DNA from: UBA668 sp963720695
GTDB lineage: Bacteria > Actinomycetota > Acidimicrobiia > Acidimicrobiales > Ilumatobacteraceae
Assembly: GCA_963720695.1 (NCBI GenBank)
Contig: CAVRGG010000006.1
Coordinates: 62,001-126,000, forward strand
Direction: 5' to 3'
Length of the DNA stretch: 64,000 bases
Below, in pieces: positions 50,865 to 58,515 of this stretch (position 1 is the first letter of the stretch; the number at the start of each line of letters is the position of its first letter). The notes beneath the pieces are model-generated. The model had not been told where the DNA came from, did no database searches, and worked only from the letters and a program-made list of their open reading frames with translations. Position numbers and translations under genes: made by a program.

Positions 50865-52523
50865 ATGGTCATTGCCGCGCGTCCCCGTTCGCCCCGCCGC
50901 GCTCGTCGAGCCGGCCTGGCGCTCGCGGCCCTCGCCGGACTGCTGGTCAGCACACCCGCGTTGCCCGCAGCGATCCCCACCGCAGTGGCCGCGACCAGCG
51001 CTCCGAGCGTGCCCTGCCCGCCCGGCGCCGAATGGCAGATGCGGGATCTCGTGAACAACTTCCGTGCGCTCTACGGCCAGCCGCCGCTCCCGCTCAGCGC
51101 GGAACTGACGGCCAAGGCGCAGGCGTGGAGCGACCACATGATGTTCACCGACTCGATGGTCCACTCGAACACCTACTACGGCACGTTGTCGACCGGCGTG
51201 TCGCCGGGCTGGGGGGCCATCGGCGAGAACATCGCCTACAACTACAGCGTGGCCAACGCCCAGATCTCGTTGCAGAACTCGCCGCCTCACAAGGCGAACC
51301 TGATCGGCAACTGGACCGAGATGGGACTCGGGATCTCGTCCGGCCCCGACGGGCGGATCTGGGTGACGCAGGTGTTCGTCGCCCGCTCGTCGGCCACGAC
51401 GCCCTACACCGGTCCCGCCGACACGAGTTCGTTCGACACCGTCACGCCGACGGTCGTGTTCGAGCCGTCCGGGGTCGTCGCGGCCGCGACGACGTCGACC
51501 TTCCAGGTGACCGGCCACGCCGGGGTGCCCGCGGGCGCGACTGCTGCGGTCGTCACGATCGAGGCCTCGGAGGGGACCGGTCGCGGCTTCGTGCAGGGAC
51601 TCGGCCCGGGCACCGTGGTCGGGAGCACCGCCAACCTCAACCTCATCGACGGCCGCGCTGCGAACACGGCCGTCATCCCACTCGCGGCGAACGGATCGAT
51701 GCGTGTGTTCAACTCGGTCGCCGCGCACCTTCGGGTCAGCGTGGTGGGCTACTTCTCGCCGGCCGGCGGACCGGTGTCCGCTGGTCGGTTCACGGCGCTC
51801 ACCCCGTCGCGGCTGCTCGACACCCGGGCGGCCACCGCGGTCGCGTTCTCGGGACCCAAGCCCGGACCCGGTGACACCGTCAAGGTCCAGGTGACGGGAC
51901 GCGGAGGTGTGCCCACGAGCGGCGTACGGGCCGTGGCGCTCAACGTCGTCGCCACGCAGACCGACGACATCGGTGCCGTGCAGGTCGGCGCCGGCAACAT
52001 GGCGATCGGAGCCTGGCGCAACCTGCTCACCAGCCGGGTCGGCCAGACGATCGCCAACCTCGTCATCGTCCCCGTCGACGGATCCGGAAAGGTGGCGCTC
52101 AACGTCACCGCCGGCACCCACCTCGTCGTGGACGTCCAGGGCTGGTTCACCACCGCCTCGGCCCCGGTGTCGACGGCGGGTCTGTTCGTGCCCGCCGCCC
52201 CTGGACGATTCCTCGACAGTCGCACGATCGGAAACCCTGCGGCGGGGGTGCGGGTCGTCGAGGTCGGGATGCGCTTCGGCCTGCCGCAGTGCCCGAGCGC
52301 CGTCCTGGGGAACCTGGCCGTGATCCCGGTCACGAACACCTATGCCCAACTCGGCCCCTACTACCAGTTCTCGGGCGGATCGTTCTCCAGCCTCAACGCC
52401 GACACCCCGGGGATCGCGGTGTCGAACGCGGCGATCGTCCGCACAGGGATGGGGTACGGGCTCGGGCTCTACACGCCGCAGTTCTCCCAGGTCGTCGTGG
52501 ACCTGTCCGGCTGGTTCGTCTGA
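50865..52523 (+). CDS. Secreted CAP/SCP domain protein with C-terminal beta repeats
   Basis: A 552-residue exported protein with a signal peptide ending about 'TAVAATSA'. The CAP domain (about 50-180) shows 'VNNFRALYGQPPL', 'AQAWSDHMM', 'IGENIAYNYS' and 'EMGLGISSGPDGRIWVTQVF', but the catalytic-site His of the second motif is not clearly in place. After it come three copies of the beta domain also found in the 36947 protein, marked by 'PSRLLDTR', 'VTGRGGVPTSGVRAVALNV' and 'VVDVQGWF'. CAP proteins are secreted with varied roles (lipid binding, adhesion). The GTG at 50862 is an alternative start. It follows the LysM gene. Confidence 0.85.
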   Translation: MVIAARPRSPRRARRAGLALAALAGLLVSTPALPAAIPTAVAATSAPSVPCPPGAEWQMRDLVNNFRALYGQPPLPLSAELTAKAQAWSDHMMFTDSMVHSNTYYGTLSTGVSPGWGAIGENIAYNYSVANAQISLQNSPPHKANLIGNWTEMGLGISSGPDGRIWVTQVFVARSSATTPYTGPADTSSFDTVTPTVVFEPSGVVAAATTSTFQVTGHAGVPAGATAAVVTIEASEGTGRGFVQGLGPGTVVGSTANLNLIDGRAANTAVIPLAANGSMRVFNSVAAHLRVSVVGYFSPAGGPVSAGRFTALTPSRLLDTRAATAVAFSGPKPGPGDTVKVQVTGRGGVPTSGVRAVALNVVATQTDDIGAVQVGAGNMAIGAWRNLLTSRVGQTIANLVIVPVDGSGKVALNVTAGTHLVVDVQGWFTTASAPVSTAGLFVPAAPGRFLDSRTIGNPAAGVRVVEVGMRFGLPQCPSAVLGNLAVIPVTNTYAQLGPYYQFSGGSFSSLNADTPGIAVSNAAIVRTGMGYGLGLYTPQFSQVVVDLSGWFV

Positions 52524-52573
52524 CCGACGCGGTCAGGGACGGAGGTCCCTACCCGTCGAAATCGGCCTGTTGG

Positions 52574-52579
52574 TAGGCT
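52574..52579 (+). promoter_or_regulatory. -10 box for leaderless gene at 52587
   Basis: TAGGCT followed by exactly seven bases and the ATG. It supports the start. Confidence 0.5.
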
Positions 52580-52586
52580 CGCGCCC

Positions 52587-53285
52587 ATGAGCTTCTGGCC
52601 CACGAAGGAGCACTGGAGCGTGGAGATCCCGCTCCGGAGCGACCACTACCTCTGCCCCAGCCTCGAGGAGACCGGTTTCGTCGCTCTCACGCCGTTCGCC
52701 GGCGACGTCCCGAGCCACGAGTGGGAGCGCCTGGAGTACATGGACTGGAAGAGCGGGGGCGACACCAACTTCGCGCCGCTCGCATCCGCCGACGGCGAGC
52801 TCGACTGCCGAGGCTTCTGGGACAAGGGCAAGACCGACAAGGACGCGCTCTGGACCTCCAACGCCGAGTTGGCGCCCACGCTGCGGGGCTACGTCGACAG
52901 CATCGGTGCCAACTTCGGGCGGGTGCGGATCATCAAGCTCGAACCGCAGGATCGTGAGCAGGCGCTGAAGAGCTTCCACCGAGACGACAACAACCGGTTC
53001 AATCCGGCGGGCACCGGCTGGGTGGTCCGGTCCTGGGTCGAGCTCACCGACAATCCCGACAGCTACATGCTGCTGATGGACCTCGACGAGGACCACCTTC
53101 CCATTCCGAGCACCGAGCGCCGCGTGCCGCTGACGAAGTACTCGCGGTTCGTGGTCGACACCCAGCGCCTGTGGCACGTGGTCGTCCACAACGGGACCGC
53201 GCCGCGCTATGCGCTGATCACCAGCGTCGAGTGCACCCCCGATCTGCAGCGCTGGATCGACGCCCACACCCCCGCCCTGGTCTGA
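52587..53285 (+). CDS. Unknown protein, possible 2OG-Fe(II) oxygenase-like
   Basis: A 232-residue cytosolic protein. I do not recognise a named family. 'LKSFHRDDNNRFN' (H-x-D), a later 'RLWHVVVHNG' and 'APRYALI' (an R after the distal His) follow the metal-triad and 2-oxoglutarate-arginine order of jelly-roll 2OG oxygenases. This is suggestive only. ATG at 52587 has a TAGGCT box seven bases upstream. It stands alone between the CAP protein and a block of repeats. Confidence 0.5.
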   Translation: MSFWPTKEHWSVEIPLRSDHYLCPSLEETGFVALTPFAGDVPSHEWERLEYMDWKSGGDTNFAPLASADGELDCRGFWDKGKTDKDALWTSNAELAPTLRGYVDSIGANFGRVRIIKLEPQDREQALKSFHRDDNNRFNPAGTGWVVRSWVELTDNPDSYMLLMDLDEDHLPIPSTERRVPLTKYSRFVVDTQRLWHVVVHNGTAPRYALITSVECTPDLQRWIDAHTPALV

Positions 53286-53291
53286 GCCGAG

Positions 53292-53402
53292 CGGCTTCTG
53301 GTCGGCCGTGCTCCCACGTCGGCTTCTGGTCGGCCGTGTTCCCACGTCGGCTTCTGGTCCGGATGCTTCCCGGAAGCCGGGAAGATCGCTCCCCAGAAGC
53401 CG
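53292..53402. repeat. Dispersed palindromic repeat, copy C, with 28-base tandem repeats
   Basis: Two tandem 28-base units (53292-53319 and 53320-53347) begin cggcttctggtcggccgtg. A third start at 53348 leads into a palindrome with ends cggcttctgg/ccagaagccg (53348-53357 and 53393-53402) and core ttcccgg-aag-ccgggaa followed by gatcgctcc. The same core occurs at 26539 and 36609. Confidence 0.75.
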
Positions 53403-53418
53403 AGGTGTCGGGGGCGGT

Positions 53419-54051
53419 TCAGGTCTCGACGAAGCGGAACAGCACGTCGGGCACACTCGCCGCGTCGCCCTCGGCGAGGTTGCGCTCGACGCCGACCCCG
53501 TACGACATCGCACCCGGCGATTCGTACGACAGCGGCTCGCACCCGGCGTCGGCGAACCACTGGCGGATGGTGGGTGTGAGGTCCTCGCCGCGTCGATGAC
53601 GGGTCCAGATCACGGTCCCACCTGGTCGGACGACGGACGGGACGGCGTCGACGATGCGGCGGATGTCGGCCTCGGTGATGTTGCCGAAGATGCCGCACAC
53701 CAGCAGGAGATCGACCGGCGCGAGGTCGATCCAGTGCACCGAACGGCCGGCGTCGGCGCAACGAACCTCGAGGCCGGTCCCCGCCTCGCGAAGGTTGCTC
53801 GCCGCGATGGACGCGAGACCTGCGTTCAGCTCGACGGCGCACCCGACGAGGTCGCTGCAGCGGGGATGATCGACCGCGGCCGAGGAAAGGTCGCGCGCCT
53901 CGCCGGCGCACAGCGACAACACCCTGATGGGGCCGGGCGCGGCGGTGTCGAGCGCATGGACGATGGCAGCGGTGACCACAGCGAGACGACGGGACAGCTC
54001 GCTCTCGGGGTCGGCGTAGCCACGGTGCCACTCGGTCCAGTCGCGCGTCAT
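53419..54051 (-). CDS. Class I SAM-dependent methyltransferase
   Basis: A 210-residue protein with a Rossmann methyltransferase core. Motif I is 'IRVLSLCAGEARDLSSAA', the Asp/Glu-type cofactor site is in 'LVGCAVELNAGLASIAASNL', and a later strand is 'VDLLLVCGIFGNITEADI'. 'PGGTVIWTRHR' follows. The substrate is unknown. TACGTT lies six bases before the ATG at 54051. It is 27 bases downstream of the ethylmalonyl-CoA mutase gene on the same strand. Confidence 0.8.
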   Translation of the reverse strand: MTRDWTEWHRGYADPESELSRRLAVVTAAIVHALDTAAPGPIRVLSLCAGEARDLSSAAVDHPRCSDLVGCAVELNAGLASIAASNLREAGTGLEVRCADAGRSVHWIDLAPVDLLLVCGIFGNITEADIRRIVDAVPSVVRPGGTVIWTRHRRGEDLTPTIRQWFADAGCEPLSYESPGAMSYGVGVERNLAEGDAASVPDVLFRFVET

Positions 54052-54078
54052 GTGCGCAACGTAGTCAATCGCGGCGGG

Positions 54079-56028
54079 TCAGCCTGCCGAGCGGTGCGCG
54101 ACGGCGAGGTCGGCGACGTCGCGCATGATGCGCGACATCTGGAAGTCCTTCGGGGTGTAGACGGCGCTGACCCCGGCATCGGCGAGGCGCTGGCGATCCG
54201 ATTCGGGGATGATCCCGCCGACGATCACCGGTGAGTCGACGCCCTCGGCGCGGAGCATGTCGATGATGGTCGGCACGAGCGACAGGTGCGACCCGCTGAG
54301 GATGGACAACCCGATCACGTCGGGATCCTCGTCGCGGGCGGAGGCCACGATCTGCTCGGGGGTGAGCCGGATGCCGCTGTAGACCACTTCCATCCCGGCG
54401 TCGCGAGCGGCCACCGCGATCTGCTCGGCACCGTTGCTGTGCCCGTCGAGGCCCGGCTTGGCGACGAGGAAGCGGGGCGGGCCGCCGGCCATCTGCCTGA
54501 CGAACTCGGCCACCGTGGCCAGCTCACCGACGCGCCGGCCAACGGCGGCGTTCACTCCGGTCGGGGCTCGAAACTCGCCGAAGACCTCGCGCAGCACCTC
54601 TGTCCACTCGCCGGTCGTGCCGCCCGCCCTGGCGAGCGCGATGGAGGGCTCCATCACGTTGTCGCCGTTCACCGCAGCGTCGTGCAGCGCAGCGAGCGCA
54701 GCGTCGACGGCGACGGAGTCCCGCTCGGCGCGCCAGATGGCCAACTCGTCGACGAGTTCGAGCTCGATCGCGGGATCCACGGTGAGGATGTTGCCCGGTG
54801 TGTCCAGTGGTGACGGCTCGGTCTCGGTGAACGAGTTCACCCCGACCACCGTCTGGTCGCCCGCCTCGATGCGGCGCGTCCGTTCGGCCATCGACCTCAC
54901 GAGACGGCCCTTGAGCTCGTCGACGGACGCGAACGCTCCCCCCATCGCCAGCACGTCCTGCAGCTCGGCCCACGCCGCGTCGCGCAGTTCGGCGGTGGTG
55001 GTCTCGATCACGACCGACCCGTCGAAGAGATCGTCGTACTCGAGGAGGTCGGTCTCGAACGCGAGCACCTGCTGCATACGCAGCGACCATTGCTGATCCC
55101 ACGGGCGCGGCAGTCCGAGCGCCTCGTTCCACGCCGGGAGTTGCACGCTGCGCGCCCGAGCCCGCTTCGACATGGTCACCGCGAGCATCTCCAGCACGAT
55201 GCGTTGGATGTTGTTCTCGGGCTGCTCTTCGGTGAGGCCGAGGCTGTTGACCTGGACGCCGTAGCGGAACCTGCGGGCCTTCGCGTCGGTGACGCCGTAC
55301 CGTTCGAGCCCGATGCGGTCCCACAGTTCGGTGAACGCCCGCAGCTTGCAGATCTCCTCCACGAAGCGGATGCCGGCGTTGACGAAGAACGAGATCGACG
55401 CGAACACCTGCGCGAACGACTCCGGCGCGACCTGACCGGACGCCTGCACCGCGTCGAGCACGTCGATGGCGGTGGCGAGGGAGAAGGCGATCTCCTGCAC
55501 GGGCGTCGCGCCCGCCTCCTGCAGGTGGTAGCTGCAGACGTTCATCGGGTTCCACTTGGGCGCGTGCACGGCGCACCACGCGACCATGTCGACGATCAGG
55601 CGCTTGCTGGGCGCCGGCGGAAAGATGTAGGTGCCCCGCGACAGGTACTCCTTGACGATGTCGTTCTGTGTCGTGCCGCGCAGGTCGGTGGACGGCACGC
55701 CCTGCTCCTCGGCGTTGGCGACGTAGAGCGCCAGGAGCCATGCGGCCGTGGCATTGATCGTCATCGAGGTGTTCATCTGTCCCGGCGGGATCCGCTCGAG
55801 CAGTGTGCGCATGTGACCGAGGTGCACCACGGGTACGCCGACCTTGCCGACCTCGCCGCGCGCCAGCGCGTGATCGGGGTCGTATCCGGTCTGGGTGGGA
55901 AGGTCGAACGCGATGGAGAGCCCGGTCTGGCCCTTGGCCAGGTTGGTGCGATAGAGCTCGTTCGACGCCCGGGCCGACGAGTGGCCCGAGTACGTGCGCA
56001 TCAGCCAAGGTTCGTCGCGACGGGTCAT
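54079..56028 (-). CDS. ecm: Ethylmalonyl-CoA mutase
   Basis: A 649-residue B12-dependent acyl-CoA mutase. The sequence 'WLMRTYSGHSSARASNELY' and 'FDLPTQTGYDPDHALARGEV' are typical of ethylmalonyl-CoA mutase (also called MeaA). Methylmalonyl-CoA mutase has THRGYDSDH at the second site. The C-terminal B12 domain holds 'LDGHSNGAEQIA' (D-x-H-x-x-G) with 'SILSGSHLSLV' and 'GGIIP'. It turns (2R)-ethylmalonyl-CoA into methylsuccinyl-CoA with adenosylcobalamin. The single chain and length match the family. The ATG at 56028 has no clear ribosome site. No cobalamin riboswitch is visible upstream. Confidence 0.93.
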   Translation of the reverse strand: MTRRDEPWLMRTYSGHSSARASNELYRTNLAKGQTGLSIAFDLPTQTGYDPDHALARGEVGKVGVPVVHLGHMRTLLERIPPGQMNTSMTINATAAWLLALYVANAEEQGVPSTDLRGTTQNDIVKEYLSRGTYIFPPAPSKRLIVDMVAWCAVHAPKWNPMNVCSYHLQEAGATPVQEIAFSLATAIDVLDAVQASGQVAPESFAQVFASISFFVNAGIRFVEEICKLRAFTELWDRIGLERYGVTDAKARRFRYGVQVNSLGLTEEQPENNIQRIVLEMLAVTMSKRARARSVQLPAWNEALGLPRPWDQQWSLRMQQVLAFETDLLEYDDLFDGSVVIETTTAELRDAAWAELQDVLAMGGAFASVDELKGRLVRSMAERTRRIEAGDQTVVGVNSFTETEPSPLDTPGNILTVDPAIELELVDELAIWRAERDSVAVDAALAALHDAAVNGDNVMEPSIALARAGGTTGEWTEVLREVFGEFRAPTGVNAAVGRRVGELATVAEFVRQMAGGPPRFLVAKPGLDGHSNGAEQIAVAARDAGMEVVYSGIRLTPEQIVASARDEDPDVIGLSILSGSHLSLVPTIIDMLRAEGVDSPVIVGGIIPESDRQRLADAGVSAVYTPKDFQMSRIMRDVADLAVAHRSAG

Positions 56029-56237
56029 GGCTGCAGTGTTGTCGCTCCGCCGCCGTCACCGCCACTTCCTGCGGCGGCGGGCCTTGCTGACGAGCTGACG
56101 TCCATCAAGAATTCCTCAAGTCGGGCCGAATTCGGTCCGATCTATTCGGACGTAACGGTGCGCAGAGCGCGGGAGCTCTGAGCGGGCGGAACCAGCGAAT
56201 GGACAAGATCGGAGCGGGATTCCTGTCCAGTCGGTGG

Positions 56238-56272
56238 GCGCCGGTACCGGAGGTTCGCCTCCGGTACCGCGC
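56238..56272. terminator. Hairpin with TTCG loop after aat
   Basis: A perfect 12-base stem (cggtaccggagg/cctccggtaccg) around TTCG, extended by gcg/cgc across a one-base bulge, begins five bases beyond the aat stop. No T tract follows. It lies in the 248-base gap upstream of ecm, which otherwise has a short AT-rich stretch and a tccag-like fragment of the dispersed repeat at about 56200-56230. Confidence 0.55.
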
Positions 56273-56276
56273 ACCG

Positions 56277-56933
56277 TTACGACGGACCGCTCCCCGCCGC
56301 TCCGACGGCGACCGCCAGACGCTCGAGGTACTCGGACCGTGCGATCTCGACGACGCCCAATGACGCGAGATGGTCGGTGCGCCATTGCACGTCGAGCAGC
56401 GTCGCGTCGGTGTCGCGGAGCCACTCGACGAGCGCGACGAGAGCCACTTTCGACGCATCACTCGCGGTGTGGAACATCGACTCGCCGGCGAACAAGCCGT
56501 CGATCCGCACGCCGTACAGTCCGCCCACGAGCTCGCCGTCGAGCCAGGTCTCCACACTGTGCACCCAGCCCAGTTCGTGCAGCCGCGCGTAGGCGCGCAC
56601 GAAGTCGTCGTTGATCCACCCGTGAGGGCGCCGCGGATCACCGCAGCGCCGCATCACCGTCTCGAAGGCGGTGTCGAATCGCACCTCGTACCGTGCACAG
56701 CTGCGACGCAGCGAGCGTGAGATGCGCAGGCCGTCGAGCGGCAGGATGCCTCGGGGATCGGGCGACCACCAGCCGATCCGTCGCCGGCTGAACGGCATCG
56801 GGAACAAACCGCCGCGATACGCGGCGAGGAGGGTGCCGGGTTCGAGGTCGGCGCCGACCGCGACGAGTCCCTGGGCGTCGGCGCGTTCGGGCGACGGGAG
56901 CAACCACGGGGTGGCCGGGGGTTCGACGGGCAT
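56277..56933 (-). CDS. aat: Leucyl/phenylalanyl-tRNA-protein transferase
   Basis: A 218-residue protein with the family hallmarks 'GLVAVGADLEPGTLLAAYRG', 'GLFPMPF', 'WWSPDPRGILPLDGLRISRS', 'WINDDFVRAYARLHELGWVH', 'ETWLDGELVGGLYGVRIDG' and 'FAGESMFH', then the C-terminal GNAT-like end 'LLDVQWRTDHLASLG'. It attaches Leu or Phe to proteins with N-terminal Arg or Lys, marking them for ClpS/ClpAP. The length is normal. It is 37 bases downstream of the 3-hydroxybutyryl-CoA dehydrogenase gene on the same strand. Confidence 0.94.
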   Translation of the reverse strand: MPVEPPATPWLLPSPERADAQGLVAVGADLEPGTLLAAYRGGLFPMPFSRRRIGWWSPDPRGILPLDGLRISRSLRRSCARYEVRFDTAFETVMRRCGDPRRPHGWINDDFVRAYARLHELGWVHSVETWLDGELVGGLYGVRIDGLFAGESMFHTASDASKVALVALVEWLRDTDATLLDVQWRTDHLASLGVVEIARSEYLERLAVAVGAAGSGPS

Positions 56934-56970
56934 CAGCGCTCAGTCTGGCCCGACCCGGCGTCGCCGGGCG

Positions 56971-57822
56971 TCAGTAGCTGTAGAAGCCGCGCTTGGTCTT
57001 GCGGCCGAGGTGGCCCGCGGCGACCATCCGCCGCAGGGTGGGCACGGCGGCATAGTTCGCGTCGCGAAACTCGCCGTACAGCGCGTCGAGGATGGCGAGC
57101 GACGTGTCGAGCCCGACGAGATCGAGCAGCGCGAACGGGCCCATCGGGAAGTTGCAACCGCCCTTCATCGCCGTGTCGATGGATTCCATCGAGGCGGTCC
57201 CGGTCTCCCACATGCGCACGGCGTTGTTGAGGTAGGGGAACAGCAACGCGTTGACGATGAAGCCGGCGCGGTCCTTCACTTCCACCGCGTCCTTGCCGCA
57301 CGCGGTGGCGAACTGCATGGCCGCGGCAATGGTCTCGTCGCTGGCGGTGATCGGCCGCACGACCTCGACGAGCTTCATCATCGGAGCGGGGTTGAAGAAG
57401 TGGATGCCGCACACCTTGTCCGGACGCTGGGTCACCATGGCCATGTCGACCACCGGCAGGGTGCTGGTGTTGGTGGCGAGGATGCCCGTGGGCTTGACGA
57501 TCTGCTCGAGCTCGGTGAACAGCATCTTCTTCACGGCGAGGTCCTCGACGACGGATTCGATGACGAGATCGCAGTCGGCGACGGCCCCGAGGTGATCGGT
57601 CGCCTGGATGCGGCCGAGCACGGTCGCTCGCTCCTCCTCGGTCGACTTGCCACGCTCGATCGCCTTGGCGAATCCCTTGTCGATCGTCGCGATCATCGCG
57701 TTGGCTGCGGTGAGCGAACGTGACCGCACGACGACGTCGAAGCCGGCACGGGCCGCCACTTCGGCCAGTCCCGAACCCATGATCCCTGACCCGAGAATGC
57801 CCACTCGCTGGATGTCGCTCAT
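56971..57822 (-). CDS. 3-hydroxybutyryl-CoA dehydrogenase
   Basis: A 283-residue protein. The N-terminal NAD(P)-binding fold has 'VGILGSGIMGSGLAEVAARA', followed by 'DLVIESVVEDLAVKKMLF', 'ILATNTSTLPV', the catalytic His in 'GIHFFNPAPMMKLVEV', and the C-terminal domain 'KDRAGFIVNALLFPYLNNAV' with 'GPFALLDLVGLD'. It interconverts acetoacetyl-CoA and 3-hydroxybutyryl-CoA, linking the thiolase at 13382 to crotonyl-CoA. TACTGT is seven bases before the ATG, a leaderless layout. Confidence 0.93.
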   Translation of the reverse strand: MSDIQRVGILGSGIMGSGLAEVAARAGFDVVVRSRSLTAANAMIATIDKGFAKAIERGKSTEEERATVLGRIQATDHLGAVADCDLVIESVVEDLAVKKMLFTELEQIVKPTGILATNTSTLPVVDMAMVTQRPDKVCGIHFFNPAPMMKLVEVVRPITASDETIAAAMQFATACGKDAVEVKDRAGFIVNALLFPYLNNAVRMWETGTASMESIDTAMKGGCNFPMGPFALLDLVGLDTSLAILDALYGEFRDANYAAVPTLRRMVAAGHLGRKTKRGFYSY

Positions 57823-57829
57823 GGTCGAA

Positions 57830-57835
57830 ACAGTA
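57830..57835 (-). promoter_or_regulatory. -10 box for leaderless 3-hydroxybutyryl-CoA dehydrogenase gene
   Basis: TACTGT read on the minus strand, seven bases from the ATG at 57822. The divergent HD gene has its own TACCGT box at 57866-57871, so the 57-base gap carries two promoters. Confidence 0.5.
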
Positions 57836-57879
57836 ACTACTCACCGGTAACTTTCACGAAACGAGTACCGTCGAACTCG

Positions 57880-58497
57880 ATGGCGAATGCACGCGACACC
57901 TCGACCGACGACGTACAGGCTGCCCTCCGATTCTTCCTGGAGGCCGATCGTCTGAAGGGGGTCGAGCGGCGCAACTGGCTCGCCGACGGCTCCCGCCGCG
58001 AGAACACGGCCGAGCACTCATGGCACCTCGGCATCGCGGCGATGATCTTCGCCGGGTTCGCGACCGAGCCCGTCGACGTGGGTCGTGCAGTGTGCATGGC
58101 GCTGGTCCACGACATCGTCGAGATCGACGCTGGCGACACGTTCGCGTACGACACGTCGGCGCTCGCCGAGTCCAAGCGCGAGCGCGAGGAGCAGGCAGCG
58201 GATCGCCTGTTCGGGATCCTGCCGGCGGCGATGGGGGCGCACTTTCGCGACCTGTGGGACGAGTACGAGCGGGGCGACACCCCCGAGGCGCGGTACGTGA
58301 TGGCGGTCGATCGTGTCGCGCCGATGTTGCTCAACATCGCAGAGGGCGGCTCCGCGTGGCGAGAGTACGGCATCACCCGTTCGCGGGTGATCGCTCGCAA
58401 CGGGCCCCACGTGGAGCCGGCGCTGCCCGCCGTGTGGGGAGATGCCCTGTCTCGGCTCGACGAAGCGGCGGCCGCAGGGAGCGTCGATCCGGCCTGA
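57880..58497 (+). CDS. HD domain phosphohydrolase, YfbR-like
   Basis: A 205-residue HD-superfamily protein. Metal ligands are in 'RRENTAEHSWHLGIAAMIF' (first His) and 'ALVHDIVEIDAGDTFAYD' (HD), with a late Asp in 'VMAVDRVAPMLLN'. This is the arrangement of the YfbR/5'-deoxynucleotidase and related HD proteins that cleave nucleoside monophosphates. The substrate is not certain. TACCGT lies eight bases before the ATG. The DUF2017 gene follows 18 bases later. Confidence 0.85.
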   Translation: MANARDTSTDDVQAALRFFLEADRLKGVERRNWLADGSRRENTAEHSWHLGIAAMIFAGFATEPVDVGRAVCMALVHDIVEIDAGDTFAYDTSALAESKREREEQAADRLFGILPAAMGAHFRDLWDEYERGDTPEARYVMAVDRVAPMLLNIAEGGSAWREYGITRSRVIARNGPHVEPALPAVWGDALSRLDEAAAAGSVDPA

Positions 58498-58515
58498 CGG
58501 TACGGTGGTCGGGTC

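Noticed and set aside
49500..52349. A 949-codon minus-strand open frame over the LysM and CAP genes
   Set aside because: Only the last 303 codons encode a real hydrolase. The rest is antisense to two clear exported proteins with signal peptides.
56029..56276. A cobalamin riboswitch upstream of the B12-dependent mutase
   Set aside because: I could not find the conserved B12-box or the expected length of paired regions. The gap holds only a hairpin after aat and a repeat fragment.
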